A stretch of DNA of 64,000 nt, from assembly GCF_001665835.1 (NCBI RefSeq), contig NZ_LZSX01000100.1, positions 1 to 64,000 of the forward strand, given 5' to 3'. How positions within the stretch are numbered: the first letter of the stretch is position 1; each line of letters starts with the position of its first letter. The notes under the pieces were generated by a model that saw nothing but the letters and a program-made list of their open reading frames with translations, ran no database searches and was not told the origin of the DNA. Positions 7,013 through 18,109 of the stretch are shown here, piece by piece. Both the position numbers and the translations under genes were made by a program. This stretch comes from Mycobacterium colombiense. GTDB lineage: Bacteria; Actinomycetota; Actinomycetes; Mycobacteriales; Mycobacteriaceae.

Positions 7013-8578
7013 ATGAGCCCCGCAGCATGGTGGTCGAATGCGGTCTTTTACCAGGTCTATCCGCGATCGTTCGCCGACAGCAACGGCGACGGCGTCGGCG
7101 ACATCGACGGAATCGTTGCCCACCTGGATCACGTGGAGCGGCTGGGTGCGGACGCGATCTGGCTCAGCCCGGTCACCGTCTCGCCGATGGCCGACCACGG
7201 CTACGACGTCGCCGACCCGCGGGACATCGACCCGCTGTTCGGCGGAATGCCGGCCATTGACCGGCTGATCGCGGCGGCACACGAACGCGGCATCAAGATC
7301 ACCATGGACGTGGTGCCCAACCACACCAGCTCCGCGCACCCCTGGTTCCAGCCCGCGCTGGCCGCCGGTCCGGGCACCGAAGCCCGGGAGCGTTACCACT
7401 TCCGGGACGGCAAGGGGCCCGATGGGGCGCTGCCGCCCAACAACTGGACGTCGGTCTTCGGCGGCTCGGCCTGGACGCGGGTGGTCGAGCCCGACGGCAA
7501 TCCCGGCCAGTACTACCTGCATCTCTTCGACACCGAGCAGCCGGACCTGAACTGGGAGAATCCCGAGGTCTTCGATGACTTCGCGAAGTCGCTGCGGTTT
7601 TGGCTGGACCGAGGGGTGGATGGGTTCCGCATCGACGTGGCGCACGGGATGGCCAAGCCGCCCGGCCTGCCCGACGCCAAGGAAGACGCGAAGGTGCTGT
7701 CGCACAGCGACGACGACCCGCGTTTCAACCAACCCGCCGTGCACGACATCCACCGCAAGATCCGCAAGATCGTCGACGAGTATCCGGGGGCGGTGACCAT
7801 CGGCGAGGTGTGGGTGATGGACAACCTGCTCTGGGCCGAGTACCTGCGGGCCGACGAGCTGCACCTCGGCTTCAATTTCCGGCTGACCAAGATCGACTTC
7901 GATGCCGGCGAAATCCGTGACGCCATCGAGAACTCGCTGGCGGCCACCGCGATCTATGACGCCGTCCCGACCTGGACGCTGTCCAACCACGACGTGGACC
8001 GCGAGGTCACCCGCTACGGTGGCGGCGACATCGGGCTGCGCAGGGCCCGGGCCATGGCGATGGCGATGCTCGCCCTGCCGGGCACGGTGTTCATCTACAA
8101 CGGTGAGGAGCTCGGGCTCCCCGACGTGCTGGACCTGCCCGAGGAGGTGCTGCAGGACCCGACCTGGGAACGGTCCGGGCACACCGAGCGGGGCCGGGAC
8201 AAGTGCCGGGTGCCGCTGCCGTGGTCGGGCGAGGTGCCCCCGTTCGGGTTCTCGTCCTCACCCGACACCTGGTTACCGATGCCGAAGGACTGGGCGGCGC
8301 TGACGGTCGAGAAGCAGAGCGGAGATCCCGACTCCACCCTGTCGTTCTTTCGGCGGGCACTCGAATTGCGCAGGCGCCGAGTGGAATTCGACGGCGACAG
8401 CATCGAGTGGCTGGATGTGTCCGGCGATGCGGTGATCTTCCGCCGCCCCGGTGGGCTGATCTGCGCGCTCAACAGCGGCGCATCGCCGGCGCCACTGCCG
8501 GCGGGCGAGCTGATCCTGGCCAGCGCGCCGCTGCTGGAGGGCAAACTGCCACCGGATTCTGCGGCCTGGCTGGCGTAG
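7013..8578 (+). CDS. aglA: GH13 alpha-glucosidase
   Basis: A glycoside hydrolase family 13 enzyme cleaving alpha-1,4 or alpha-1,6 linked glucosides from the non-reducing end, orthologous in position to Rv2471. The TIM-barrel motifs are intact: region I DVVPNH (99-104), region II GFRIDVAH with nucleophile D208, region III GEVW with acid/base E265, and region IV LSNHD with D327. The opening MSPAAWWSNAVFYQVYPRSF is the standard GH13 first strand. ATG at 7013 follows ACGGAGCACT; the longer open frame to 6854 overlaps glbO and is rejected. 521 residues, no signal peptide, so it acts in the cytosol. Confidence 0.93.
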   Translation: MSPAAWWSNAVFYQVYPRSFADSNGDGVGDIDGIVAHLDHVERLGADAIWLSPVTVSPMADHGYDVADPRDIDPLFGGMPAIDRLIAAAHERGIKITMDVVPNHTSSAHPWFQPALAAGPGTEARERYHFRDGKGPDGALPPNNWTSVFGGSAWTRVVEPDGNPGQYYLHLFDTEQPDLNWENPEVFDDFAKSLRFWLDRGVDGFRIDVAHGMAKPPGLPDAKEDAKVLSHSDDDPRFNQPAVHDIHRKIRKIVDEYPGAVTIGEVWVMDNLLWAEYLRADELHLGFNFRLTKIDFDAGEIRDAIENSLAATAIYDAVPTWTLSNHDVDREVTRYGGGDIGLRRARAMAMAMLALPGTVFIYNGEELGLPDVLDLPEEVLQDPTWERSGHTERGRDKCRVPLPWSGEVPPFGFSSSPDTWLPMPKDWAALTVEKQSGDPDSTLSFFRRALELRRRRVEFDGDSIEWLDVSGDAVIFRRPGGLICALNSGASPAPLPAGELILASAPLLEGKLPPDSAAWLA

Positions 8579-8644
8579 CCGGTCCGGGTCGCGCCGCGCC
8601 GGTCACCGTGAGCATTTCGGCGCGGACTGCTCTATATGTTGTGC

Positions 8645-9682
8645 ATGGCTTCCTACAAGTGGACAGTGATCGGTGCCGGACCCGCGGGCATCGCCGCGGT
8701 GGGAAGGCTGCTGGATCACGGAGTCGCGGCCGAACGGATCGCCTGGGTTGATCCGGCCTTCGCCGCCGGCGACATCGGCCAGAAGTGGCGGTCGGTCTCG
8801 AGCAACACCCACGTCGCGCTCTTTCTCGAATACTTCAACGGCTCCAAGGCATTTCGCTTCGCCGAGGCACCACCCATGCCGCTCAAGGAGATCGATCCTC
8901 AAGAGACCTGTGCGCTCGGCCTGGTCGCCGAACCCCTGGTGTGGATCACCGAGCAGCTGCGTCAGCAGGTCGACGCCCTCACGGCGACCGCCACCGCGCT
9001 GTTCTTGGAGAACAGGCAGTGGCGGGTCCAGACGGACCAACGCGACATCTTCTCCACGAACGTGATCCTGGCCGTCGGCGCGGAACCCAAGAAACTTCGC
9101 CACGCCGGCCTCGACGAGATCCCGGTGCAGGTCGCCCTCGACCCCGAGAAGCTCGCCCGGGAACCGCTCGAGGGCGCGACCGTCGCCGTGTTCGGCTCGT
9201 CGCACTCGTCGATGATCGTGCTGCCGAACCTGCTGCGCCACCCCGTCAAACGCATCGTCAATTTCTACCAAAGTCCACTGAAATATGCTGTCTACCTGGA
9301 TGATTGGATCCTGTTTGACGACACGGGGCTGAAGGGCCAGGCGGCGGTCTGGGCACGGGAGAACATCGACGGGGTGCTTCCCGACCGCCTGGACAGGTGC
9401 TGGGTGTCGAGCCCGGAATTCGCCGAGAAATTGGCGCAGTGCGACCGCGTCGTCTACACCGTCGGCTTCGAGCGCCGGAAGTTGCCCGAGACCCCGCAGT
9501 GGGGGCAGCTGGACTACAACCGCACCAACGGAATCCTGGCCCCCGGCCTGTTCGGGGTGGGCATCGCGTTCCCCCAATACGCCGAAGACCCATACGGGTA
9601 CGGGCAGTATCGGGTGGGCCTGAAGAAATTCATGGACCATCTGGACGCCGTGCTGCCGCTGTGGCTGCGCTACGGCCCATGA
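8645..9682 (+). CDS. FAD/NAD(P)-binding oxidoreductase, monooxygenase-like
   Basis: A 345-residue flavoprotein with two Rossmann folds. The FAD-binding GxGxxG is at the start (TVIGAGPAGIAAVGRLL) and the NAD(P)-binding fold is mid-protein (VAVFGSSHSSMIVLPNLL). The late VVYTVGFERR resembles the ATG/GD region of flavin monooxygenases and disulfide reductases. No CxxxxC redox disulfide is visible, so a monooxygenase or NAD(P)H oxidoreductase is likelier than a thiol reductase. ATG at 8645 is chosen for MASYKWTVIGAG; an ATG three codons earlier is possible. A TATAT stretch lies just upstream. I do not recall this gene at this position in M. tuberculosis. Substrate unknown. Confidence 0.8.
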   Translation: MASYKWTVIGAGPAGIAAVGRLLDHGVAAERIAWVDPAFAAGDIGQKWRSVSSNTHVALFLEYFNGSKAFRFAEAPPMPLKEIDPQETCALGLVAEPLVWITEQLRQQVDALTATATALFLENRQWRVQTDQRDIFSTNVILAVGAEPKKLRHAGLDEIPVQVALDPEKLAREPLEGATVAVFGSSHSSMIVLPNLLRHPVKRIVNFYQSPLKYAVYLDDWILFDDTGLKGQAAVWARENIDGVLPDRLDRCWVSSPEFAEKLAQCDRVVYTVGFERRKLPETPQWGQLDYNRTNGILAPGLFGVGIAFPQYAEDPYGYGQYRVGLKKFMDHLDAVLPLWLRYGP

Positions 9683-9760
9683 TCTGCGCGACCGAACCCG
9701 GCCGGCGATCGCTTTAAACTCAGCCTGATCCGTTCGGGAAATCGTCCGCGGCCGGCCGCG

Positions 9761-10432
9761 TCAGCCCAGCAGCAGCGCGGGGTCGCCGCGGCGGCGATAC
9801 ACCGAACCGAACCGGGCGTCGAGACGCAACCACGTCGGCAGTATCCGGACGCGAATCAACTCGTCGGCGCCGACCGCATCGGGTGACTGCGGCAGAAACC
9901 CCATCGCGGTCAACGCGAACACGCAGCGCATGGGCAGCCCGACCTGTACGTCGGGCGCGCTGACCTGAATGACCTCCTGGTCGAGCAGCGACACCGGCGG
10001 GCCATGAGAACTGCTGTGCTCCTTGGCAAGTTGCGCGCCGCGTTGCGCGAGGTCGAGCATCACCCGGGCGGGGATGTCCTCAAGGTGGGTGAAGCCGGAT
10101 TCCGGCGGCAACGCACCCCGCCACGCCGAATCCATCGCGAAGCCCGGATCGACGTAACCCGATTCGTCCATCGCGGACAGGCCGCGCGCCAGCGCGTCGG
10201 CGCCCACCGACAGATCGTCGGGCCGCACCTCCCCCGTCACCACCCTGCTGGCCAGCACGTCGAAACCCGTTGCGACCCAGGCCGTCAGCAGCCCCGGGGA
10301 TCGAGTCCGGAATCGGATGATCGCGGCGTCGTCGAGCCGCAGCGCGCGATCGACGAACGCGGCCAGATCCGCGCGGTGGGCTTCCCTGGATTCGGGGCCC
10401 AGCCATAGTCCTCGGTCGGCTACCTGATCCAC
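9761..10432 (-). CDS. Conserved hypothetical protein (Rv2474c-like)
   Basis: A 223-residue soluble protein whose first in-frame start, GTG at 10432, lies inside the last codons of the upstream thioesterase gene (13-base overlap). Position and size match the hypothetical Rv2474c. No membrane segment, signal or recognisable catalytic motif is visible; the sequence has alternating Asp/Arg-rich helices and ends GSVYRRRGDPALLLG. The tight overlap shows it is cotranslated with the thioesterase and gdh. It faces the FAD oxidoreductase gene convergently across 78 bases. Function unknown. Confidence 0.75.
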   Translation of the reverse strand: MDQVADRGLWLGPESREAHRADLAAFVDRALRLDDAAIIRFRTRSPGLLTAWVATGFDVLASRVVTGEVRPDDLSVGADALARGLSAMDESGYVDPGFAMDSAWRGALPPESGFTHLEDIPARVMLDLAQRGAQLAKEHSSSHGPPVSLLDQEVIQVSAPDVQVGLPMRCVFALTAMGFLPQSPDAVGADELIRVRILPTWLRLDARFGSVYRRRGDPALLLG

Positions 10433-10833
10433 CGTTGCAGATACTCCCGATGTTGTGGTGAGAGGCGCACCAGCCGCTCCTCCTCGATATGGACGGCGGC
10501 CAATTGCGACTCGGCGATCACGGCGGGCTTCGACTCCGGATCCGCGGTGACCGAACGCACCTCGTAGCCCAGCGTGAAGTCGACCGCCCGCAGCCGCTTG
10601 GTCCACATGGTCACCTGCAGCGGCGAATCCACCAGCCGCAGCTGACCTTTGTAGGTCACCTTGACCTCGGCGATGAGCAACCCGATGGTCAAGATGTCGA
10701 CCTCGAACGCCTCACGCAGGAACTGGACGCGCGCCTCCTCCAGGATCGTGACCATGGTGGCGTGGTTGACGTGCTGATACATGTCGATGTCCGACCAGCG
10801 CACTGGCACGGGCGCGACGAAGCCGACGCTCAA
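10420..10833 (-). CDS. Acyl-CoA thioesterase, hot-dog fold (Rv2475c-like)
   Basis: A 137-residue 4-hydroxybenzoyl-CoA thioesterase/YbgC-type protein that probably hydrolyses acyl-CoA. The signature VRWSDIDMYQHVNHATMV (11-28) contains the catalytic Asp and the HVNHA of the hot-dog helix. The start is TTG at 10833, overlapping the gdh stop as TTGA, with AGAGGAT upstream; this gives almost the M. tuberculosis length. The open frame continues upstream inside gdh, but that part is an out-of-frame shadow. The gene is the middle member of gdh-thioesterase-Rv2474c. Confidence 0.87.
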   Translation of the reverse strand: MSVGFVAPVPVRWSDIDMYQHVNHATMVTILEEARVQFLREAFEVDILTIGLLIAEVKVTYKGQLRLVDSPLQVTMWTKRLRAVDFTLGYEVRSVTADPESKPAVIAESQLAAVHIEEERLVRLSPQHREYLQRWIR

Positions 10834-13800
10834 CTTGATGATCCTCTTCCACTGGTTCGGGTCATGCGGCGGATTTGTCGCGCGGCGACGGACAGCGTAG
10901 CGAGATCTTTGTCCCCGCTTTCCTGGATCTCGATGAGAGTGCGGCGGGCCCGCTCGACCCTGGAGGCACTCAGGTGTTCCCACTCGGCGATCTTCTCTTC
11001 GCCACTTTCGTCGGGCTCCCCCACGGCGAGCACATCGAAGCACAGCGACCGCAGCGAAGCATAGATGTCGTCACGAATCGCCAAGCGCGCCAAGGAGTGC
11101 CAGCGGTCCCGTCGGGGAAGTTCGGATACCGCCGTCAAGAGCCCGTCGGTGCCGAGCCGGTCCATCAGCGCGAAGTAGGTGTCGGCGACCTCGGCGGCGT
11201 CGATGTCGTTGATGTCACCGATGTCGATGATGTCGAGCAGGCTGAAGCGGTACAGCCCGGCGGCCACCGAATAGGCGAGGTCTTCGGGTGCACCCTGGGA
11301 GGTGAATTCCGCGGCTTCCTTTTCCACGATGGCCTTGTCGTCACCGCGCAGCCACTCGGACATGCGCGGCGTCAACGCCTGGACCTTGGCGGCGAACCGG
11401 TTGATCTCGGCGCCGACCGCCAGCGGCTGCGGGCGGTAGTTGAGCAGCCAGCGTCCGGCGCGGTCGATCAGCCGCCGGGTGTCCAGCGTGAGCCGATCCG
11501 ACAGTGCGACAGGCAGATTCGCCGAGCGGATGCGTCGCCACGTCTCTCCGACCCCGAAGATGGCGTCGGTGGCGACGTAGGTGCGCACCGCGTCGACCGA
11601 ACGGACGCCGACGTCCTCGACGATCCGGAAGGCGTAGCTGATCCCGGCGGCGTCCACCAGGTCGTTGATCAGCATGGTGGTGACGATCTCGCGGCGCAGC
11701 TGGTGCGTGCGGATCTCCGGAGTGAACCGTTCCCGCAACGGTTTCGGGAAGTACAGGGGCAGCCGGGAGGCGAACACGTCCTGCTCGGTCAGCTCGGTCT
11801 CGAGCATCTCCTCCTTGAGCCCCAGCTTCACGTGCGCCATCAGGGTGCACATCTCCGGTGAGGTGAGCCCGATGCCGGCCTCGGCGCGCCGAGCGATCTC
11901 TTTCTCCGACGGCAGCGCTTCCAGGTCGCGGTGGATGCCGCGCTCGTCGACCAGGTACTGAATCAGCCTGGCATGCACCGGCAGCAGGCTCGCCGCGTTC
12001 GCGCGGCTGGTGCCGATCAGGTCGTTCTGGTCGTCGTTGTCGGTGAGCACCAGCTGCGCGACCTCGTCGGTCATCGACTCCAGCAGCGGTTTGCGCTCCT
12101 CCGGCTTGACCTTCCCGGCGGTCACCAGTGAGTCGATCAAGATCTTGATGTTGACCTCGTGGTCCGAGCAGTCCACACCGGCCGAGTTGTCCATCGCATC
12201 GGTGTTGATCCGGCCACCGGCCAAATCGAACTCGACGCGCCCCAGCGCGGTCACCCCGAGGTTGCCTCCCTCGCCAATCACCTTGGCGCGCACCTGGCTT
12301 CCGTTGACCCGGACCGGATCATTGGCGCGGTCGCCGACGTCGGCGTCGGATTCGGACTCGGCCTTGATGTAGGTGCCGATGCCCCCGTTGAACAGCAGAT
12401 CCACCGGCGCCTGCAGGATCGCCTTGATCAGGTTGGGCGGCGTCAGCTCGTCTACGTCGCCCTCGATGCCCAGCGCGTCGCGAACCTGGGCGCTGACCGG
12501 AATCGCCTTGTGCTCACGGCTGTACACGCCGCCGCCCTCACTGATCAGCGACGTGTCATAGTCCTCCCAGCTGGACCGCGGCAGGTCGAACATCCGCTGG
12601 CGTTCCTCCCACGAACGCGCGGCGTCGGGGTCGGGGTCCAAGAAGATGTGCCGGTGGTCGAAGGCGGCCAGCAGCCGGATGTGCTTGCTCAGCAGCATGC
12701 CGTTACCGAAGACGTCGCCGCTCATGTCGCCGATCCCGACCACGGTGAAGTCCTCGGTCTGCGTGTCGATGTCCATCTCCCGGAAGTGCCGCTTGACGGC
12801 CTCCCACGCGCCCCTGGCGGTGATGCCCATAGCCTTGTGGTCGTAGCCGACCGACCCGCCGGAGGCGAACGCGTCACCCAGCCAGAATCCGTAGGACTTC
12901 GCGACGTCGTTGGCGATGTCGGAGAAGGTGGCGGTGCCCTTGTCCGCCGCCACCACCAGGTACGCGTCGTCGCCGTCGCGCCGGATGACTTCCGGTGGCG
13001 GGCTGACCTTTCCGGTCGCATGGTCGACGTTGTCGGTGACGTCGAGCAGGCCGGAGATGAACAGCTGATAGCAGGCGACGCCCTCGGCGCGGGTGGCGTC
13101 GCGGTCGGCGGCGGCGTCGCCGGTGGGCAGCGGTGGCCGCTTGAGGACGAACCCGCCCTTGGCGCCCACCGGCACGATGACGGCGTTCTTGACCGCCTGC
13201 GCCTTGACCAGACCCAGGATTTCGGTGCGGAAGTCGTCGCGACGGTCCGACCAGCGCAGGCCGCCACGGGCCACCGGGCCGAATCTCAGGTGCACGCCCT
13301 CCACCCGGGGCGAGTAGACGAAGATCTCGTATTTGGGGCGCGGCAGCGGCAGCTCGTCGACCAGCTGGGCGTCCAGCTTGATCGCCAACACGTTGCGGGC
13401 CCGGGCCGAACCCTCACCCGTCACAAAGTAATTGGTCCGCAGCGTGGCCTGCACGAGCGACGCGAAGGCACGCAGAATGCGGTCGGTGTCCAGGCTCACC
13501 AGCGCGTCGATGTCGGCGGCGACCGCCGCGGCGGCGGCCTGCGCATCCCGGCTCGCCGCTGAATCGGGGTCGGGGTCGAACAGCGCCTCGAAGAGCGCGA
13601 CGAGTGATCGCACCGTCGAGGGATGCTCGTTGAGCACCGACTCGATATAGGACTGGCTGTAGGGGAAGTTGGCCTGCCGCAAGTACTTTGCGTAGGCCCG
13701 CAACAGCACGACCTGCTGCCATCGAAGGCCGGCGCGCATCACCAGCTCGTTGAACCGGTCGACCTCGAGCCGGCCGTTCCAGATCGCGGTCACCGCGTCG

Positions 13801-15671
13801 GCGAATCGCTCGGCCATCGCGTCGCGCTCCTCCTGCGTCGACGCAAGCCGGATGGTCGGGTGCGGTGAGATCTTGAACTGATAGATCCACACCGGCAGCC
13901 CGTCGGAGCGGGTGACGGTGAACGGCCGCTCCTCGAGCACCACCACGCCCATGCTCTGCAACATCGGCAGTAGCTGGCTCAGCGAGGCGGTGCGGCCGCC
14001 CAGGAACCAGGTCAGCTGGGCCGACCCGTCGTCGGCCTCCGCGAACACCAGCTTGACCGAGTTGTCTTGCAGCTCATTGATGATCGCGATGTGACCGATG
14101 GCGTCGGCCGGGGTGATGGCCTGCTTGTAGACCTCGGGAAAGGCGGCCGCGTAGTACTCGGCGTCGGTGTGGCCCACAGAGCCCTCGGCCGCCGCGGCGG
14201 CGAGTCGGTCGGCCCAGGTTCGTGCCGCTTCGCTCAGCAGCGCCTGAATGCGAAGCCGGTTGTCTTCGGACACGTCGACCGGAGCGCCGTCGGGGCCATC
14301 GGAAGGCAGGCGGACCATGAAATGCATGAGCGCCCACGGCGATTCGCTGACACGGGCGGTGAATTCCAATCGGGTGCCGCCGAATTCGTGGACCAGGATG
14401 TCTTCGATCTGCAGCCGCACCGCCGTGGTGTAGCGGTCGCGGGGCAGATACACCAGGCAGGACACGAAGTACTGCAGCCGATCGGCACGCAGGAACAGCA
14501 ACGCGTTTCGCTGCGGTCCCAGATCCACTACCGCTTTGGCCATCGCCAGGAGTCGTTCGGCGCTGAGCGTGAACAGCTCCGAGCGGGGCACGGTCTGGAT
14601 GACGTCGAGCAGCAGCTGACCCGGGTGGATCGGGTCGCTGTCGGCCATCGCCAGTGCTTCGCGGACCCGGCGCGAAATCGTCGGGATTTCCAGGACATCG
14701 GCGTTCATGGCGGCCACCGTGAACAGCCCGACGAAGCGGTGCTCGATCACGGCCCCGTCCACGTATTCGCGCACCGCGATGGCGTACGGGTAGGCGCCGT
14801 AGCGCAGATAGCTGCCCACCACGGATTGCGCCAAAACCAGCAGTCTGTCGTCGTCGGTGAGCCGGGGGCGCGAGCCGGTGCGGGTGCGAAGGACGCCGAG
14901 GCCGGGTGTCCCGTCGCCGGAGACCTGACCGTTGTGCACGTGGCAGCGCTGATAGCCGAGCAGGAGGAAGTTGCCGTTGCCCAGCCAGCGCAGCAGCGCC
15001 GCGACGTCGTCGCGGTCCGGCGCCGAGAAGTGGTCGTCGGCGTTGGCCTCGACCTGCGCGGCCAGATCGTTCAGGACGGCGATCAAGGCCGAGGCGTCGC
15101 TGGCGACCTGTTGCACGTCGGCCAGCACCTTGGGCAGCAGCCGCTCGACCTCGGTGAGTCCCTTGCTGTCGACCGACGGCAGCAGCTGCACGTGGATCCA
15201 CGCCTCGCCGGCGTACTGCGATGCGCCTTCGGGTTTCGCCTCGACGCGCAGCAGCTCGCCCTCGGGGCTGCGCTGCACTTCGAAGACCGGCGTCATGATG
15301 GCCGTGTACGGGACGCCGAGCCGGTGCAGCAGCACGGTGACGGAATCCATCAGCATGCCGCCGTGATCGGTGACGACCTGCAGGGCGGGCCCGAAGCCCG
15401 CGGGATCTTCGGCCGGGTACACCGCGACACGGCTCTCGCCGTCGGGCCGGTGCAGCCCGAGGCGATAGTGCGCGCTCAGCATGGCCGGCGTCACGATCGC
15501 CGTCGGCAGGGTCAGGTCGACGGGCCTGGTTTCCGCGCCCGCCGAGTCGTCGCTATGCGGCCCGCGATAGCTATCTACGTAGGCCCTCGAAATCCACTCA
15601 GGGATGTCCTGCTGCCGGGTGAAGGTCGTCCACGGCTCGAGATCTTGTCTGGCTCCGGGATCGATCGTCAT
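10830..15671 (-). CDS. gdh: NAD-specific glutamate dehydrogenase, large 180-kDa class
   Basis: Oxidative deamination of glutamate to 2-oxoglutarate with NAD+; in mycobacteria this L_180-type enzyme links nitrogen to carbon flow and is known to be controlled by GarA. From ATG at 15671 (GGGAGC upstream) the protein is 1613 residues, matching the roughly 1620 of Rv2476c. It has the long N-terminal regulatory region, a catalytic core with PVGAKGGFVLKRPP, the dinucleotide-binding VGIGDMSGDVFGNGML, and a helical C-terminal region. The last bases overlap the thioesterase start. ettA lies 78 bases upstream on the same strand. Confidence 0.95.
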   Translation of the reverse strand: MTIDPGARQDLEPWTTFTRQQDIPEWISRAYVDSYRGPHSDDSAGAETRPVDLTLPTAIVTPAMLSAHYRLGLHRPDGESRVAVYPAEDPAGFGPALQVVTDHGGMLMDSVTVLLHRLGVPYTAIMTPVFEVQRSPEGELLRVEAKPEGASQYAGEAWIHVQLLPSVDSKGLTEVERLLPKVLADVQQVASDASALIAVLNDLAAQVEANADDHFSAPDRDDVAALLRWLGNGNFLLLGYQRCHVHNGQVSGDGTPGLGVLRTRTGSRPRLTDDDRLLVLAQSVVGSYLRYGAYPYAIAVREYVDGAVIEHRFVGLFTVAAMNADVLEIPTISRRVREALAMADSDPIHPGQLLLDVIQTVPRSELFTLSAERLLAMAKAVVDLGPQRNALLFLRADRLQYFVSCLVYLPRDRYTTAVRLQIEDILVHEFGGTRLEFTARVSESPWALMHFMVRLPSDGPDGAPVDVSEDNRLRIQALLSEAARTWADRLAAAAAEGSVGHTDAEYYAAAFPEVYKQAITPADAIGHIAIINELQDNSVKLVFAEADDGSAQLTWFLGGRTASLSQLLPMLQSMGVVVLEERPFTVTRSDGLPVWIYQFKISPHPTIRLASTQEERDAMAERFADAVTAIWNGRLEVDRFNELVMRAGLRWQQVVLLRAYAKYLRQANFPYSQSYIESVLNEHPSTVRSLVALFEALFDPDPDSAASRDAQAAAAAVAADIDALVSLDTDRILRAFASLVQATLRTNYFVTGEGSARARNVLAIKLDAQLVDELPLPRPKYEIFVYSPRVEGVHLRFGPVARGGLRWSDRRDDFRTEILGLVKAQAVKNAVIVPVGAKGGFVLKRPPLPTGDAAADRDATRAEGVACYQLFISGLLDVTDNVDHATGKVSPPPEVIRRDGDDAYLVVAADKGTATFSDIANDVAKSYGFWLGDAFASGGSVGYDHKAMGITARGAWEAVKRHFREMDIDTQTEDFTVVGIGDMSGDVFGNGMLLSKHIRLLAAFDHRHIFLDPDPDAARSWEERQRMFDLPRSSWEDYDTSLISEGGGVYSREHKAIPVSAQVRDALGIEGDVDELTPPNLIKAILQAPVDLLFNGGIGTYIKAESESDADVGDRANDPVRVNGSQVRAKVIGEGGNLGVTALGRVEFDLAGGRINTDAMDNSAGVDCSDHEVNIKILIDSLVTAGKVKPEERKPLLESMTDEVAQLVLTDNDDQNDLIGTSRANAASLLPVHARLIQYLVDERGIHRDLEALPSEKEIARRAEAGIGLTSPEMCTLMAHVKLGLKEEMLETELTEQDVFASRLPLYFPKPLRERFTPEIRTHQLRREIVTTMLINDLVDAAGISYAFRIVEDVGVRSVDAVRTYVATDAIFGVGETWRRIRSANLPVALSDRLTLDTRRLIDRAGRWLLNYRPQPLAVGAEINRFAAKVQALTPRMSEWLRGDDKAIVEKEAAEFTSQGAPEDLAYSVAAGLYRFSLLDIIDIGDINDIDAAEVADTYFALMDRLGTDGLLTAVSELPRRDRWHSLARLAIRDDIYASLRSLCFDVLAVGEPDESGEEKIAEWEHLSASRVERARRTLIEIQESGDKDLATLSVAARQIRRMTRTSGRGSSS

Positions 15672-15749
15672 GCCGATAGCTCCCAACTGGCGACGGTTGT
15701 CAGTGCGCTCGGTGGCCCCGATCCGCGGCGGTGCGGGGCAGAGCTGACA

Positions 15750-17426
<1,677 letters not shown>

Positions 17427-17503
17427 GCCGCGGTTATGCCTTTCTGATTTGCAGAGTGCTCGCGGACCATCCTAGGCATCGCGCGGCAGCGGCAGCCCCG
17501 CCG

Positions 17504-17983
17504 CTAAGCCGTCAGCGGCAGCGGGCCGGCGTCAGCCGACTCGACGCCATCGGCATCAGCGTCCTCACCAGCGGCGTCGGACGCATCCGCTGACGGTGTG
17601 GTGGCCTCGGTCGCACTCGGACCGGTGTAGCCCGGCCGCTCGATGCGCACAATCGCACGGGACACGTCGGGCCCGACAGAGGTGGCGCGCATCTCCAGCG
17701 ACGACCGGCGGTTGCCGTCACGGTCCTCGTACTCGCTGGTGTACACATGGCCCACCACGATGACCGGTGCACCCTTGCCCAACGCGGCACCCACGCCAGT
17801 GACCAACTTGCCCCAGCAATTGACGTTGATGAAGAGCGAATTGCCGGGCTCCCAGCCGCCGTCGGCCGTGCGCCGCCGGGAATTGCTGGCGACGCGAAAC
17901 TTGATTACCTCCTGGGTGCCGACCTGTCGACGTTCGGGGTTGTTGACGATGTGGCCGACCACGGTAAGCGGGGTTTCGAACAT
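17504..17983 (-). CDS. Single-stranded DNA-binding protein paralogue (SsbB-like, Rv2478c)
   Basis: A 159-residue OB-fold protein. The first about 110 residues carry the SSB pattern (VVGHIVNNPERR, INVNCWGKLVTGVGAALGKG, VIVVGHVYTSEYEDRDGNRR). The tail is Ala/Asp/Glu-rich but lacks the DDIPF-type acidic tip of the main SSB, fitting the secondary SSB seen in mycobacteria and Streptomyces, where it is linked to DNA uptake, recombination or chromosome segregation. ATG at 17983 has GAAGGGATC upstream. It is followed on the same strand by ettA after 77 bases. Confidence 0.88.
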   Translation of the reverse strand: MFETPLTVVGHIVNNPERRQVGTQEVIKFRVASNSRRRTADGGWEPGNSLFINVNCWGKLVTGVGAALGKGAPVIVVGHVYTSEYEDRDGNRRSSLEMRATSVGPDVSRAIVRIERPGYTGPSATEATTPSADASDAAGEDADADGVESADAGPLPLTA

Positions 17984-18109
17984 TGAGTGATCCCTTCTCG
18001 ATTGCTTGCTATGACTCGATGGCCACCAGTAGGCGCGGCGCCACCGACGAACGCCGTGGGGATCAATCCGGAAATCGGCCGTCGCTGTGGAAGAAACCGG
18101 GACTGTGGA

